IMG/VR virus record: IMGVR_UViG_3300042309_001427 | Coordinates: 1-38,900 of that record | Length of the DNA: 38,900 nt | From: a virus | Strand: one strand, 5' to 3' | Part shown: positions 5,315 through 13,029 of the stretch, piece by piece | How the letters are laid out: every line of letters starts with the position of its first letter | Numbering within the stretch: position 1 is the first letter of the stretch | Made by a program: the position numbers and the translations under genes | Notes under the pieces: generated by a model | Told to the model about the DNA's origin: nothing | The model's input: only the letters and a program-made list of their open reading frames with translations | Databases searched by the model: none

Positions 5315-5878
5315 ATGAACACAGAACCAACTATGAACACAGTGCAGACGATACCCAAAACTATCGCATCTGCCTTTGTCAAGGCGCAGGCCGCTTTTGG
5401 CCCCGCTTTGAAAACAAGCGACAACCCGCACTTCCGCTCAAAATACGCAGGACTCGACGCCTGTATTGAGGCGGTAATCGACGCGCTTCACGCCAACGGC
5501 ATCGCGCTCATGCAGCGCAATGTCCCGTGCGAAAGCGGCGTGTCGGTTGAAACCATCCTGCTTCACACAAGCGGGGAAACGATAAGCGGCGGCATCTTGC
5601 ACGTTCCGGCCAGCAAGCAGGACGCACAGGGCTACGGCTCCGCGCTGACCTACGCTCGCCGCTACGGGATTCTTACGCTTTGCGGCATAGCCCCGGAAGA
5701 CGATGACGGCAACGCCGCATCGAGGCCGACAACCTACGCGAAGCCCGCCAAACTCGCACCTCGCGTAATCGACGAGCCGATCAACGTCGAGGAAGACAAA
5801 CCGCTGACTTTTGATCGACCGAAGGGCGCAAAGCCCCGCAAGCCGATCATCGACGAGGATGAGCGCATCCCGTTCTAA
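5315..5878 (+). CDS. erf: ERF-family single-strand annealing protein
   Basis: The pattern NPHFRSKYAGLDACIEAV (37-54), HTSGETISG, then DAQGYGSALTYARRYGI (103-119) and GIAPEDDDGN is the signature of ERF-family annealing proteins, which pair complementary single strands during phage recombination and circularisation. The C-terminus after residue 140 is a flexible linker ending in DEDERIPF, an SSB-type acidic tip that may bind replication partners. The start is uncertain. ATG at 5315 encodes MNTEPT from a leader-like sequence, and ATG at 5333 directly after AACACAGAACCAACT may be the true start (181 aa). Neighbours are a PD-(D/E)XK nuclease and a second SSB-tipped protein. Confidence 0.88.
   Translation: MNTEPTMNTVQTIPKTIASAFVKAQAAFGPALKTSDNPHFRSKYAGLDACIEAVIDALHANGIALMQRNVPCESGVSVETILLHTSGETISGGILHVPASKQDAQGYGSALTYARRYGILTLCGIAPEDDDGNAASRPTTYAKPAKLAPRVIDEPINVEEDKPLTFDRPKGAKPRKPIIDEDERIPF
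5318..5331 (+). promoter_or_regulatory. AACACAGAACCAAC leader element
   Basis: This copy of the recurrent A-rich leader lies one base before the ATG at 5333, which favours that ATG as the working ERF start. Confidence 0.4.
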
Positions 5879-5896
5879 CCCACAACGAAACAAGCA

Positions 5897-5910
5897 AACA
5901 CAGAACCAAC
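5897..5910 (+). promoter_or_regulatory. AACACAGAACCAAC leader element
   Basis: This copy ends one base before the ATG of the next gene at 5912, the same placement as the 5318 copy has relative to 5333. Confidence 0.4.
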
Positions 5911-5911
5911 C

Positions 5912-6187
5912 ATGCATAACAAAATCGTAGCAAAAATTGACGTAACCAAGATTGCCAAAGGCGATCTGTTTGAAGGGGCCAAGGGCGTTTATCTCGACGC
6001 CGTATTGATCCCGAACAAAGACGGGCAAAGCAAATACGGCGATGACGGATTCATTGTCCAAGGCTTGCCCAAGGAAAAAAGGGACAAAGGCGAGCGCGGG
6101 GTAATCCTCGGCAACTGGCGTTTCCTTGCGGGAGGCAATCGCAGCAACCAAGCGGAGGGCGGGGACGATTCCAACGTCCCGTTCTAA
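5912..6187 (+). CDS. Small putative ssDNA-binding protein with SSB-like tip (91 aa)
   Basis: The product starts MHNKIVAKIDVTKIAKGDLF, alternates strands and turns, and ends GGDDSNVPF. The last residues copy the acidic D-D-x-x-V/I-P-F tip by which bacterial SSB recruits partners. Size, strand-rich composition and position directly after ERF make a phage ssDNA-binding protein the best guess. A full SSB OB-fold cannot be confirmed by eye. No Shine-Dalgarno is present, and the leader element ends one base before the ATG. Confidence 0.45.
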   Translation: MHNKIVAKIDVTKIAKGDLFEGAKGVYLDAVLIPNKDGQSKYGDDGFIVQGLPKEKRDKGERGVILGNWRFLAGGNRSNQAEGGDDSNVPF

Positions 6188-6190
6188 TCA

Positions 6191-6604
6191 ATGGGTTACA
6201 TTTTCTGGCACGGCCCACGGCGCGAAGACGACAAGTGGGTGACTTGCTCGGAGTGCAACAGCGCGGGAGTTGATTACTCCCGCGACTGCGAGCCGACAGA
6301 CCGAGCGCACTTAGGCGGCGAGACTCCCGCAATGGCGTATCGCGGCTATCTACCGACAAACCTTTGCCCCGCTTGTGAGGGAGCAGGGGGGTATTGGCGA
6401 CCGCAAAGACGGCCTTGGCGCAATCATCGACGCTGGCCGAATGAGGCAGACCGCGAGCGCAACGGCAACGTCATTTCCGAAATTCAATTCTGGCATGACG
6501 ATAAGAACCGCTGGCTGCCAGTTATTACGCAAGAAATGCGTGAGGGCTATGTCTGCGAGTTTGCTGATGACGTAACTGCGCCCGCAGAGGAGGGCGCACA
6601 ATGA
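6191..6604 (+). CDS. Zinc-ribbon protein (137 aa)
   Basis: Two knuckles, TCSECNSAG (residues 18-26) and LCPACEGAGGY (58-68), have the CxxC(x)GxG look of DnaJ-type zinc fingers and probably bind one zinc together. The middle is Arg/Trp-rich (WRPQRRPWRNHRRW) and the C-terminus acidic. Proteins like this are common small phage early products, and neither substrate nor partner is evident. The stop overlaps the next start (ATGA at 6601). Confidence 0.55.
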   Translation: MGYIFWHGPRREDDKWVTCSECNSAGVDYSRDCEPTDRAHLGGETPAMAYRGYLPTNLCPACEGAGGYWRPQRRPWRNHRRWPNEADRERNGNVISEIQFWHDDKNRWLPVITQEMREGYVCEFADDVTAPAEEGAQ

Positions 6605-6783
6605 CCGCCGACGAACGTCGAGCCTGTGACGGCCTCGCCCCGGAGGATGACGCGCCGATTGCCTCGCACATGGATTGGCTCAAGGAGCATTGCGAGCGGT
6701 TGGCGTGGGAGTTGGAATCGACCAGCCGCGAATTGCAGAACGCAACCGCGAAGCTGCGGGAAATGGGAGGGCGTAAGCAATGA
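6601..6783 (+). CDS. Small acidic, coiled-coil protein (60 aa)
   Basis: It begins in an ATGA overlap. Residues 24-55 (DWLKEHCERLAWELESTSRE and onward) form one amphipathic helix. No family is recognised. Kept because both ends overlap neighbours by 4 bp. Confidence 0.5.
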   Translation: MTADERRACDGLAPEDDAPIASHMDWLKEHCERLAWELESTSRELQNATAKLREMGGRKQ

Positions 6784-7022
6784 CATGGCAACCCGAACTG
6801 ACGTTTGCGCCTGCCGAGACGCACAAACGTCCGACACAAGCGGGCCGCATCCTGCGCTTTTTGCAGGAGGGTCACCGACTCACCCCGCTTGACGCGCTGG
6901 AGCTATTCGGATGCTTCCGTCTGGCTGCGCGCGTCCATGAGTTGCGGCGGGAGGGTTGGGCAATCGTGGAGCGCACGGTCGAGACGGCCAGCGGTAAACG
7001 CATCGCGGAGTATTCGCTATGA
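6780..7022 (+). CDS. Helix-turn-helix protein, HTH_39-like (80 aa)
   Basis: Residues 20-62 (QAGRILRFLQEGHRLTPLDA, then LELFGCFRLAARVHELRREG) match the phage winged-HTH type in which LTPLDALELFGCFRLAARVHELR spans the recognition helix. A short wing follows (WAIVERTVETASGKRIAEYS). The gene lies directly upstream of the replication protein and overlaps it by 4 bp. It may help control or load replication, or act as a small regulator. Confidence 0.65.
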   Translation: MTWQPELTFAPAETHKRPTQAGRILRFLQEGHRLTPLDALELFGCFRLAARVHELRREGWAIVERTVETASGKRIAEYSL

Positions 7023-7918
7023 TTTACCTCAACCTCAAAACCTCCACCCTGCGCGCCCCCGAATACATCGGCAGCGAGCCGACCGCGCGGGCAACGTGGC
7101 TTAATCTGCTTTGCTACTCATGCGAGCAAGAGAACGGCGGCGTGATCCCCGGTTGCGCGGCGTGGAAGGACAGGCAATGGCAGCAAACCGCTGGCGTGAC
7201 GCTGGCCGAAGTCCGTGAGGAATCCCCGCTCTGGCAATGGAGCGGGGATGACCTCGCGGTGGCGTTTTACCCCGCTGACAAGGAGCAGGAAGTTAGGCAA
7301 CGCCGGGAGGCTGGCCGCAGGGGTGGAATGGCCCGAACCCAAGCAAAAACCCAAGCAAGCCGGGACAACGGAGCCAAGCACAACCCAAGCAAAACCCAAG
7401 CACAACCCAAGCAAGAACCCAACGGAAAGGAAGGGAAGGATAAGATAAGTAAAGGAAAGGAAGTTGGGAAAACTGTCGCGGAGGTATCCGCGACCAACGA
7501 CAGCGATTGGTTAAAAGAATTGGCTGAGAATCCCGCTTATCGCGGAATTAATGTTGAAGCCGAGCTTGGCAAAATGACGGCATGGTGCGCGGCCAACGGC
7601 AAACAACGCACACGCCGCCGATTCGTGAATTGGCTCAACCGCGCTGAGCGGCCCATCGCCATTACGGCGCAGGGTCACAACGGGCACAACGGACAGCGCA
7701 AGCCTGCGAGCGCATGGGAGATCAAGCAAAGCATCGAAGCCGCGCAGAAAGAGGCGTCCCGGCTGGAGGGCGACCCGCAGAACAAGGAGCCGATTGACCC
7801 CGAAACGCCGTGGGATCGGCGGCTCAAGCCGAGCGTGGCGGTCAAGGTCAAGGAACTGCGCGTCCGAGCGCAAGAATTGACGGGCAAACTTGCGCTTTTG
7901 GGGAAGGAGGCGGCATGA
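7019..7918 (+). CDS. Phage replication initiator-like protein (299 aa)
   Basis: Three parts are visible: a folded N-terminal region (1-95) with a winged-helix feel, a Gln/Lys/Asn-rich low-complexity linker (about 100-150), and a C-terminal part containing GINVEAELGKMTAWCAANGK followed by RRRFVNWLNRAE (about 176-210). That motif is typical of phage replication proteins that recruit the host helicase. The linker is encoded by short DNA repeats with an 11-12-bp period, not a codon multiple, so the gene may carry the replication origin inside it, as lambda O does. It sits at the end of the early operon before a restriction-like nuclease fold gene. Confidence 0.65.
   Translation: MIYLNLKTSTLRAPEYIGSEPTARATWLNLLCYSCEQENGGVIPGCAAWKDRQWQQTAGVTLAEVREESPLWQWSGDDLAVAFYPADKEQEVRQRREAGRRGGMARTQAKTQASRDNGAKHNPSKTQAQPKQEPNGKEGKDKISKGKEVGKTVAEVSATNDSDWLKELAENPAYRGINVEAELGKMTAWCAANGKQRTRRRFVNWLNRAERPIAITAQGHNGHNGQRKPASAWEIKQSIEAAQKEASRLEGDPQNKEPIDPETPWDRRLKPSVAVKVKELRVRAQELTGKLALLGKEAA
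7338..7470 (+). other. Candidate replication origin (iterons plus polypurine tract)
   Basis: CCCAAGC occurs at 7338, 7350, 7384, 7395 and 7406, and a GCCAAGC at 7373, mostly 11-12 bp apart. A purine-only-rich stretch (7421-7470: GGAAAGGAAGGGAAGGATAA and onward) follows. The non-codon spacing indicates selection on DNA. Confidence 0.5.
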
Positions 7919-8103
7919 GGTGGCAACCGAAAGAAGAAGGCGACGAGCGCATCAAAACGCTATTCGCTCTGTTGCCGCGTTGGTTGCCCAACAGAAAAGC
8001 GTATGCGTGGCTGGAGCGAGTCACCGTTCTGCAACGATACGATTGGTGCGGTTTTACCAAACCCCGCCTGTGTTGGAAGACGATACGGGAGGTGGCGCAA
8101 TGA
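7915..8103 (+). CDS. Small protein, unknown (62 aa)
   Basis: It starts at the ATGA overlap with the replication gene. It is Trp-rich (MRWQPKEEGD; LPRWLPNRKAYAWLERVT; RYDWCGF; LCWKTIREV). No family is recognised. The length and helix pattern could suit a helicase-loading or DNA-binding accessory protein, but nothing proves it. Confidence 0.45.
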   Translation: MRWQPKEEGDERIKTLFALLPRWLPNRKAYAWLERVTVLQRYDWCGFTKPRLCWKTIREVAQ

Positions 8104-8630
8104 CCCTTCGCCCCTTCCGTCTGGCAACGATCATGGAGGCCGTCAAGGTTGCCGAGCTTCGCTATCTGGAAGCGCGGGTCGGCGGGATGAACAACGCCAC
8201 GACCTACCAAAGCGATTTTGTCGAGGTCATGTCACGTGACGTTGGCGGCATCCTTGCCGAGTTGGTGGTCGGGCGGAAGTTCTCCCGCACCTTCCTCCCG
8301 GCGGTCAATACGTTCCACAAGCAGGCAGACGTAGGCGAGGACATCGAAGTCCGGTCAACCCCGCACCTTAACGGATCGCTCATCTTGCGGGATAACGACG
8401 ATCCGGGACGGCGGTATGTGCTGGTCATCTGCGACCCCATGACGGGGTTTGAGGTCAAGGGCTGGTGCTACGGCATCGAAGCCATGACGGACGAGTGGCA
8501 CATGAAGGGCGAGGGACGCCCGCATTGGCGCTACAAGGGGCCGCTGCGGGCTTTTTCCACGCTGACGCTGGAACGACCCAAGGACGCACCGACCAACGCC
8601 GAGACGGCCAGCGCGGAGTATTCGTGGTGA
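8100..8630 (+). CDS. Putative PD-(D/E)XK-fold protein (176 aa)
   Basis: The start at 8100 is set by a 4-bp overlap. The centre reads KQADVGEDIEVRSTPH, then LILRDNDDPGRRYVLVICDP and GFEVKGWCYG. The order Asp, strand with I-E-V-R, then hydrophobic strand YVLVI resembles restriction-endonuclease-like folds, with Arg in place of the usual catalytic Lys. Early N-terminal residues (YQSDFVEVMSRDVGGILAEL) could supply the first-helix Glu. Activity is uncertain because of the E-x-R motif. It could be a repair or homing-type nuclease, or an inactive relative. Confidence 0.45.
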   Translation: MTLRPFRLATIMEAVKVAELRYLEARVGGMNNATTYQSDFVEVMSRDVGGILAELVVGRKFSRTFLPAVNTFHKQADVGEDIEVRSTPHLNGSLILRDNDDPGRRYVLVICDPMTGFEVKGWCYGIEAMTDEWHMKGEGRPHWRYKGPLRAFSTLTLERPKDAPTNAETASAEYSW

Positions 8631-8815
8631 GCCAGACGCTTATACGATGGATCGCAGACAACAACCTTGACCCGCGCCTTGTTATGAACGCGCTGCAAGA
8701 TCACGGGAAATGCTCCGACCTATGCGTCGAGGTCGAGGACGTAGGCAATGGGGGCGAGTGCCTGCGGTGGTTGTTGGGGCGGGATGTAAGGGAATACCGG
8801 AGGGCGGGGAAATGA
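8627..8815 (+). CDS. Small protein with GTG start (62 aa)
   Basis: GTG at 8627 overlaps the previous TGA (GTGA), copying the ATGA pattern of its neighbours. The product (SQTLIRWIADNNLDPRLVMN; DLCVEVEDVGNGGE; RWLLGRDVREYRR) looks like a small helical domain with one strand pair. No family is recognised. Confidence 0.45.
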   Translation: MSQTLIRWIADNNLDPRLVMNALQDHGKCSDLCVEVEDVGNGGECLRWLLGRDVREYRRAGK

Positions 8816-9042
8816 GGGAGGCATACAGGCAGAGCGGACATAAGTATCTCGGCAGGAATGTCGGGCGGGGAGGGAGGCAATACAGCAAGATCGTGAAGGC
8901 GCTGAAGGGCATGGCGACATTCCAGTTGCTTGATGCTGTGGCCCGTGAAGACGCCGCCCGCCGAAAGGCGCTTGTGCAAGGAAACTCTTCCGCTGTTCCA
9001 AAAGGGGTAGCACGCGACTCCAGTCATTTTTTGCAGAATTAA
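8812..9042 (+). CDS. Small basic protein (76 aa)
   Basis: ATG at 8812 overlaps the previous stop. Gly/Arg-rich N-terminus (GHKYLGRNVGRGGRQYSK), then a helix (TFQLLDAVAREDAARRKALV), then a polar tail. No family is recognised. It ends the chain of overlapping early genes. A 39-nt gap with no clear signal follows before the terminase module. Confidence 0.4.
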   Translation: MREAYRQSGHKYLGRNVGRGGRQYSKIVKALKGMATFQLLDAVAREDAARRKALVQGNSSAVPKGVARDSSHFLQN

Positions 9043-9081
9043 CCAAAACACCGACAGGTTAACAAAATAGCCCTTATAGAC

Positions 9082-9804
9082 ATGAAACCGCCGACCCTAA
9101 AACAGATAGGAGATGCCCTTGGTATGTCCGCTCCTGCTGTCCACAAATTCAAAAACAAAGGGATGCCAGTGTCTTCCGTTGAAGAGGCCGCTGCGTGGTA
9201 TAAGCGCAACGTAGGCCACCGCCGCAAGGAAAGCGCCAAGTTGACCACAGGGCTAACCGAACCGCTGGCAGGTTTTTCTACAGAGGCAACCGAACCGCCG
9301 CACGATTCCGCTTCAGAAGAACCTGAATCTCCCGGAGCCTCCCCAGGAAATTCTGGCGCGACGCGCGCGGTCGAGGCCGTAAAGCGGGCGGAGGCCGTAG
9401 CCGCCGCCGAAGTTATACCTACCGACTCTGAAAGTTGTCGTGAGGCTTTGAAAGAGGCCAGAGAGCTTCGCAAGTTTGCTCGCCAGATGGTTGCGCGATG
9501 CAATCAAAACGGCGACATGGAAATGGCGAGGCGGTGGACGCAGACGCACCAACAACTTCTGGCGCGGCAGGCCGTCTTGGAAAGCCAGTTTCGCAACCTG
9601 CTCGACAGGGATGGAGAAACAATGCCGTTCTCTGCCGCCGAGGCCCGTTTCCGCACCGTTCTTCAAGACTTGAAGATGTTGGCAGCCGCCATGCCTTCCG
9701 CTCTTGCCGCCAAGGTGAATCCGCAAGACCCACTGCACGCCCAAAAACTTCTTGAAGAATGGCGAGACAAAACGCTGTTCAAATCACTTTATGCAAACAA
9801 CTAA
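9082..9804 (+). CDS. Terminase small subunit, Nu1-like (240 aa)
   Basis: Residues 5-45 (TLKQIGDALGMSAPAVHKFK, GMPVSSVEEAAAWYKRN) form the winged-HTH used by lambda Nu1-type small terminases to recognise the packaging site. A Pro/Glu/Ser-rich linker (60-100) is followed by a long helical part (110-240), probably for oligomerisation and large-subunit contact. The gene precedes the large subunit, but two extra genes lie between. No Shine-Dalgarno is seen, and the stop overlaps the ParB-domain gene start by 14 bp. Confidence 0.65.
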   Translation: MKPPTLKQIGDALGMSAPAVHKFKNKGMPVSSVEEAAAWYKRNVGHRRKESAKLTTGLTEPLAGFSTEATEPPHDSASEEPESPGASPGNSGATRAVEAVKRAEAVAAAEVIPTDSESCREALKEARELRKFARQMVARCNQNGDMEMARRWTQTHQQLLARQAVLESQFRNLLDRDGETMPFSAAEARFRTVLQDLKMLAAAMPSALAAKVNPQDPLHAQKLLEEWRDKTLFKSLYANN

Positions 9805-10423
9805 AACCATCGAAGAATTGGCGACCGACCAACTGGTTCCGTATGCCAAAAACTCACGCAAGCACGACGAGCAACAGGTTGAGGGAATAGCCGCCAGCAT
9901 CCGAGAGTTCGGCTTCTGCAACCCCGTCTTGATTGACGAAAACAATGGCATCATTGCTGGTCATGGCCGAGTTATGGCCGCGAAGCTGCTGCAACTGCCC
10001 ACTGTTCCGTGCTTCCGACTGACTCATCTGACTGACACGCAGAAGCGTGCCTACGTGATAGCCGACAACAAACTGCAAGAGGTGTCTGGCTCATGGGACG
10101 AGTCGCTGTTGAAAGCCGAGGTCGAAGCCTTGTTGGCCGAGGACTTTGATTTGCAAATCATTGGAATTGGCGAAGACGAAATCAGCGATTTGCTGACCAA
10201 CGAACCGGAACAGGGCGGTCTTGAGATACCGCGCATGGAATTGCAGCCCTACGAGAAATACGACTACTTGATGTTCTTGTTTGATGATGTGCAGGAATTT
10301 GAAAACGCCTGCGAACGCTTCAACATCCAGAAGGTCATGGTGCAATACACCGACAAATGCAAGAAGGTTGGCCTTGGTCGCGTGTTGAAAGGATCGCAAC
10401 TGCTGGAGGCGCTGGTCAAATGA
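9791..10423 (+). CDS. ParB/sulfiredoxin-fold domain protein (210 aa)
   Basis: Residues 9-105 match the ParB N-terminal domain: LVPYAKNSRKHDEQQVEGIA, then GFCNPVLIDENNGIIAGHGR with the conserved G-H-G-R CTP/nucleotide loop, followed by the AYVIADNKL helix. In many phages this domain is fused to or beside a DNA methylase. Here the C-terminal half (PYEKYDYLMFLFDDVQEFEN and onward) has no methylase motifs. ATG at 9791 is internal to the end of the small terminase gene. It overlaps the GT-A gene by 4 bp, so the pair is probably made together. A DNA-binding or DNA-modification role is inferred. Confidence 0.75.
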   Translation: MQTTKTIEELATDQLVPYAKNSRKHDEQQVEGIAASIREFGFCNPVLIDENNGIIAGHGRVMAAKLLQLPTVPCFRLTHLTDTQKRAYVIADNKLQEVSGSWDESLLKAEVEALLAEDFDLQIIGIGEDEISDLLTNEPEQGGLEIPRMELQPYEKYDYLMFLFDDVQEFENACERFNIQKVMVQYTDKCKKVGLGRVLKGSQLLEALVK

Positions 10424-11133
10424 AGCTGGTTATTCCAAGCAAGGGCAGGTGGGAAACCGTTGGCGACAAAAGCCTCAAGCTGTTTCCCGATGCCTGGTTG
10501 TGTGTCGGTGAGTCTGAGGCGCAACGCTACGTTGATGCCACGGGCCACAAAAAAATCATGCCGCACGCCGACGACCTTGTTGGTATTGGGCCGCTCCGCA
10601 ACTGGATTGTCGAAAACAGCAAAGAGGACACGGTGGTCATGTTGGACGACGACATCGAGTGCGTTTTTGACCAAACCAAATATCACCGCGTCAAGATTGT
10701 CGCCCCCTGGCATTGCATGGCGGTGTTGGAGCGAACCGCGATAGCTTCCAAGGATGCTGGCTGCAAATTGTTCGGCTACGCGCAAATGCCCACGCCGCTG
10801 AACTACAGGCCGCACAAGCCGTTTAACTTCAACACATGGATGGGCGGGGTTGTTGGCGTTCACGGCAAAACAACCAAATGGGACAACAACCTTTTGTTGC
10901 GCGCCGACATTGACGCCTGCCTTAACAGCTTGATGAAAGATCGCGTCCTTTGGAGTGATGGCCGCTATGTTTTTATCCACAAAAGATTTGTGGGTCGGGG
11001 GGGCAACAACACCAACCGCACCAACGAACGCCACCGCATCGAGATTGATTACGTCAAGCGGCGTTGGGGTTGTTACATCAAAGAGAAACAGGAGAAAGGC
11101 ACGATTCGCTTGATCGTTAAGGTGACGCGATGA
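10420..11133 (+). CDS. GT-A glycosyltransferase, TET-associated (TAGT)-like (237 aa)
   Basis: The start MKLVIPSKGRWETV, then GPLRNWIVENS and VVMLDDDIECV (D76-D78 acidic cluster) give the IPSxGR...RN...LDDD order of phage TET-associated glycosyltransferases, predicted to put sugars on oxidised or hydroxymethylated bases. The middle (FNTWMGGVVGVHGK) could shape the acceptor pocket. No TET/JBP oxygenase or hydroxymethylase is in the window, so either such an enzyme lies elsewhere or the acceptor differs. It lies between the ParB-domain gene and large terminase with 4-bp overlaps on both sides. A generic GT2-like enzyme is the alternative. Confidence 0.55.
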   Translation: MKLVIPSKGRWETVGDKSLKLFPDAWLCVGESEAQRYVDATGHKKIMPHADDLVGIGPLRNWIVENSKEDTVVMLDDDIECVFDQTKYHRVKIVAPWHCMAVLERTAIASKDAGCKLFGYAQMPTPLNYRPHKPFNFNTWMGGVVGVHGKTTKWDNNLLLRADIDACLNSLMKDRVLWSDGRYVFIHKRFVGRGGNNTNRTNERHRIEIDYVKRRWGCYIKEKQEKGTIRLIVKVTR

Positions 11134-12935
11134 AGCTGCTCGACTTGCTGGAGCGCAGCTTGCGCGATGTGTTCGCTCCGCTTGACCCGCGCAGCGTTGA
11201 CGATTGGGCCGAAAACGAGATTGTGTTGTCCCGCCGACAGACCGAAACGCCGGGGCCATATAGCACGTTGCTGACGCCCTACGTCAGAGAGCCGCTGCAA
11301 GCCTTTGCTGATCCGCGCGTGACAGACTTGACGCTGTGCTTTGGCTCGCAAACCAGCAAGACCACCACACTAATGATTGGCACTGCTTGGCGCATTGTGA
11401 ACAACCCTGCGCCGACTATCTGGGTCATGCCGACTGAGCATTTGGCTCGCAGCTTTAGCGAAAATCGTTGGCAACCGATGGTGGACGATTGCTCCAAGTT
11501 GGTTGGCATCAAATACAGCAACCGCTTCAAGGTTTTGGAGCAGCAATTTAGAGATTGCACGATGACGTTTGTCGGATCGAACTCCCCGGCAAACCTTGCT
11601 TCGCGTCCTGCGGGTCTTTTGATTATGGACGAAACAGACAAGTTTGCTTTGCCGTCGCAGCGCGAGGCAGGGGCGGTGGCGCTGGCGGAAAACCGCACCA
11701 AGTCCTACACCAATGCTTTGCGGGTCAAGGCCAGCACGCCGACCACGCAGGAGGGCGAAATTTGGCAGGCGTTCACAGACGGCGACCAAAGATTTTTTTT
11801 CGTCCCGTGTCCGCATTGCGGCCACAAGCAGCGGTTGCTTTGGAAGCAGGTCAAATGGGACGAGTCTGCCAAAAGCGATGAAAACAAATGGGACGAGAAC
11901 GTCATCAAGAAGACGGCGTTCTACGAGTGCGAATCGTGCCAAGGCCGCATTGAAAACGGTCACAAGACGGCAATGCTCCGCAATGGCGAATGGAGGCCAA
12001 CCAATCCTAATGCCGCACTTGGCAGGCGCAGCTATCACCTCAATTCACTGTATGCCCCTTGGAGGTCGTGTGGCTTTGGCGAGTTGGCCGTGTTGTTTCT
12101 TCGCCAAAAGGCATCGCTGCTTGGTCTGCAAGATTTTGTAAATAGTGCCTTGGCCGAGCCGTGGATTGACGATCTTGAAAAAGAACAAAGCAAGCCCGTT
12201 GGGGCGTCTGATTATTTGATGGGCGACAGATGGGAAGAGGCGATGGTCACGTTTATGACGGTGGACGTTCAAGATGCCGGGGGTCGCCACTTTTGGGCCG
12301 TAATCCGCGATTGGGCTTCTGATGGGCGGAGTAAGGGGCGATGGGCGGGCCGTGTTGAGTCGTGGGACGATCTTGAAAAGCTGCGCGAGGACTACGAAAT
12401 CCGACCCGCCTGCGTGTTTGTGGACAGCGCGTTCGCTACCCGCGAGGTCTATTTTGCTTGCTGCCGCTTTGGTTGGGTGGCCCTGCGGGGCAGCGACAAC
12501 GAATCCTTCACTTGGAGCGACAATGGCAGGAAGGTCATGCGCGCCTACAGTCGCCCGGAGCGCGGCGATCCGAGCGGGGGCGGCGGATGGGACACCCGAA
12601 CTCTTAAACTCCGCACCTGTCCTGTTATCAAATTTGCCAAGCCGACCACTGAAGACATTTTGGCCGCTCTGATGAGGGCCGAACCGCGCACATGGGAATA
12701 CCCGCGCGATTTTCCTATCGACTGGCATGAACACATCGCCTCAACGGTGAAGCGCAAGCTCCGCAACGCCATCACAGGGGCCGTAACGCACAAGTGGGTT
12801 GTTGTTCATTCCAAGCCCAATCACCTACGCGACTGCGAGAATATGCAGGTCTGCGCCGCACTACTTGGCAAGCTATTGGCGGTGCGGCCAGAAGTCCGGT
12901 CGCAGCTTGGTGTTGTTAGCAATCAATCGGAATAG
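11130..12935 (+). CDS. Terminase large subunit, lambda GpA family (601 aa)
   Basis: The ATPase domain has a variant Walker A, G72-S-Q-T-S-K77-T, and Walker B LLIMDE with D167-E168, as in GpA-type packaging motors. A zinc-binding insert follows (CPHC 227-230, CESC 267-270). The C-terminal nuclease domain shows D379 in MTVDVQD and D432 in CVFVDSAF. It cuts concatemeric DNA and drives it into the prohead. Length fits the family. The GpA type predicts cos-like cohesive-end packaging. It is followed by accessory genes, not gpW and portal as in lambda. Confidence 0.92.
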   Translation: MKLLDLLERSLRDVFAPLDPRSVDDWAENEIVLSRRQTETPGPYSTLLTPYVREPLQAFADPRVTDLTLCFGSQTSKTTTLMIGTAWRIVNNPAPTIWVMPTEHLARSFSENRWQPMVDDCSKLVGIKYSNRFKVLEQQFRDCTMTFVGSNSPANLASRPAGLLIMDETDKFALPSQREAGAVALAENRTKSYTNALRVKASTPTTQEGEIWQAFTDGDQRFFFVPCPHCGHKQRLLWKQVKWDESAKSDENKWDENVIKKTAFYECESCQGRIENGHKTAMLRNGEWRPTNPNAALGRRSYHLNSLYAPWRSCGFGELAVLFLRQKASLLGLQDFVNSALAEPWIDDLEKEQSKPVGASDYLMGDRWEEAMVTFMTVDVQDAGGRHFWAVIRDWASDGRSKGRWAGRVESWDDLEKLREDYEIRPACVFVDSAFATREVYFACCRFGWVALRGSDNESFTWSDNGRKVMRAYSRPERGDPSGGGGWDTRTLKLRTCPVIKFAKPTTEDILAALMRAEPRTWEYPRDFPIDWHEHIASTVKRKLRNAITGAVTHKWVVVHSKPNHLRDCENMQVCAALLGKLLAVRPEVRSQLGVVSNQSE

Positions 12936-12976
12936 CGCAAGGCGTTGTTGCACAGAGTGTTACGCAAAAAAATCTC

Positions 12977-13006
12977 TTGACAGTTCACAAGGGGGTCTGG
13001 CACATT
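12977..13006 (+). promoter_or_regulatory. Putative promoter after the terminase gene
   Basis: TTGACA (12977-12982), an 18-nt spacer and a weak -10 (CACATT, 13001-13006) lie 47 nt before the next ATG. This spacing suits an ordinary promoter, unlike the close TTGACR boxes elsewhere. Confidence 0.35.
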
Positions 13007-13029
13007 CTAAGCAGAATCAAATTACACCT

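Noticed and set aside
9043-9081. cos site before the small terminase gene
   Set aside because: Lambda-type cos usually lies here, but the 39-nt gap shows no clear symmetrical or repeated element by eye, so no claim is made.
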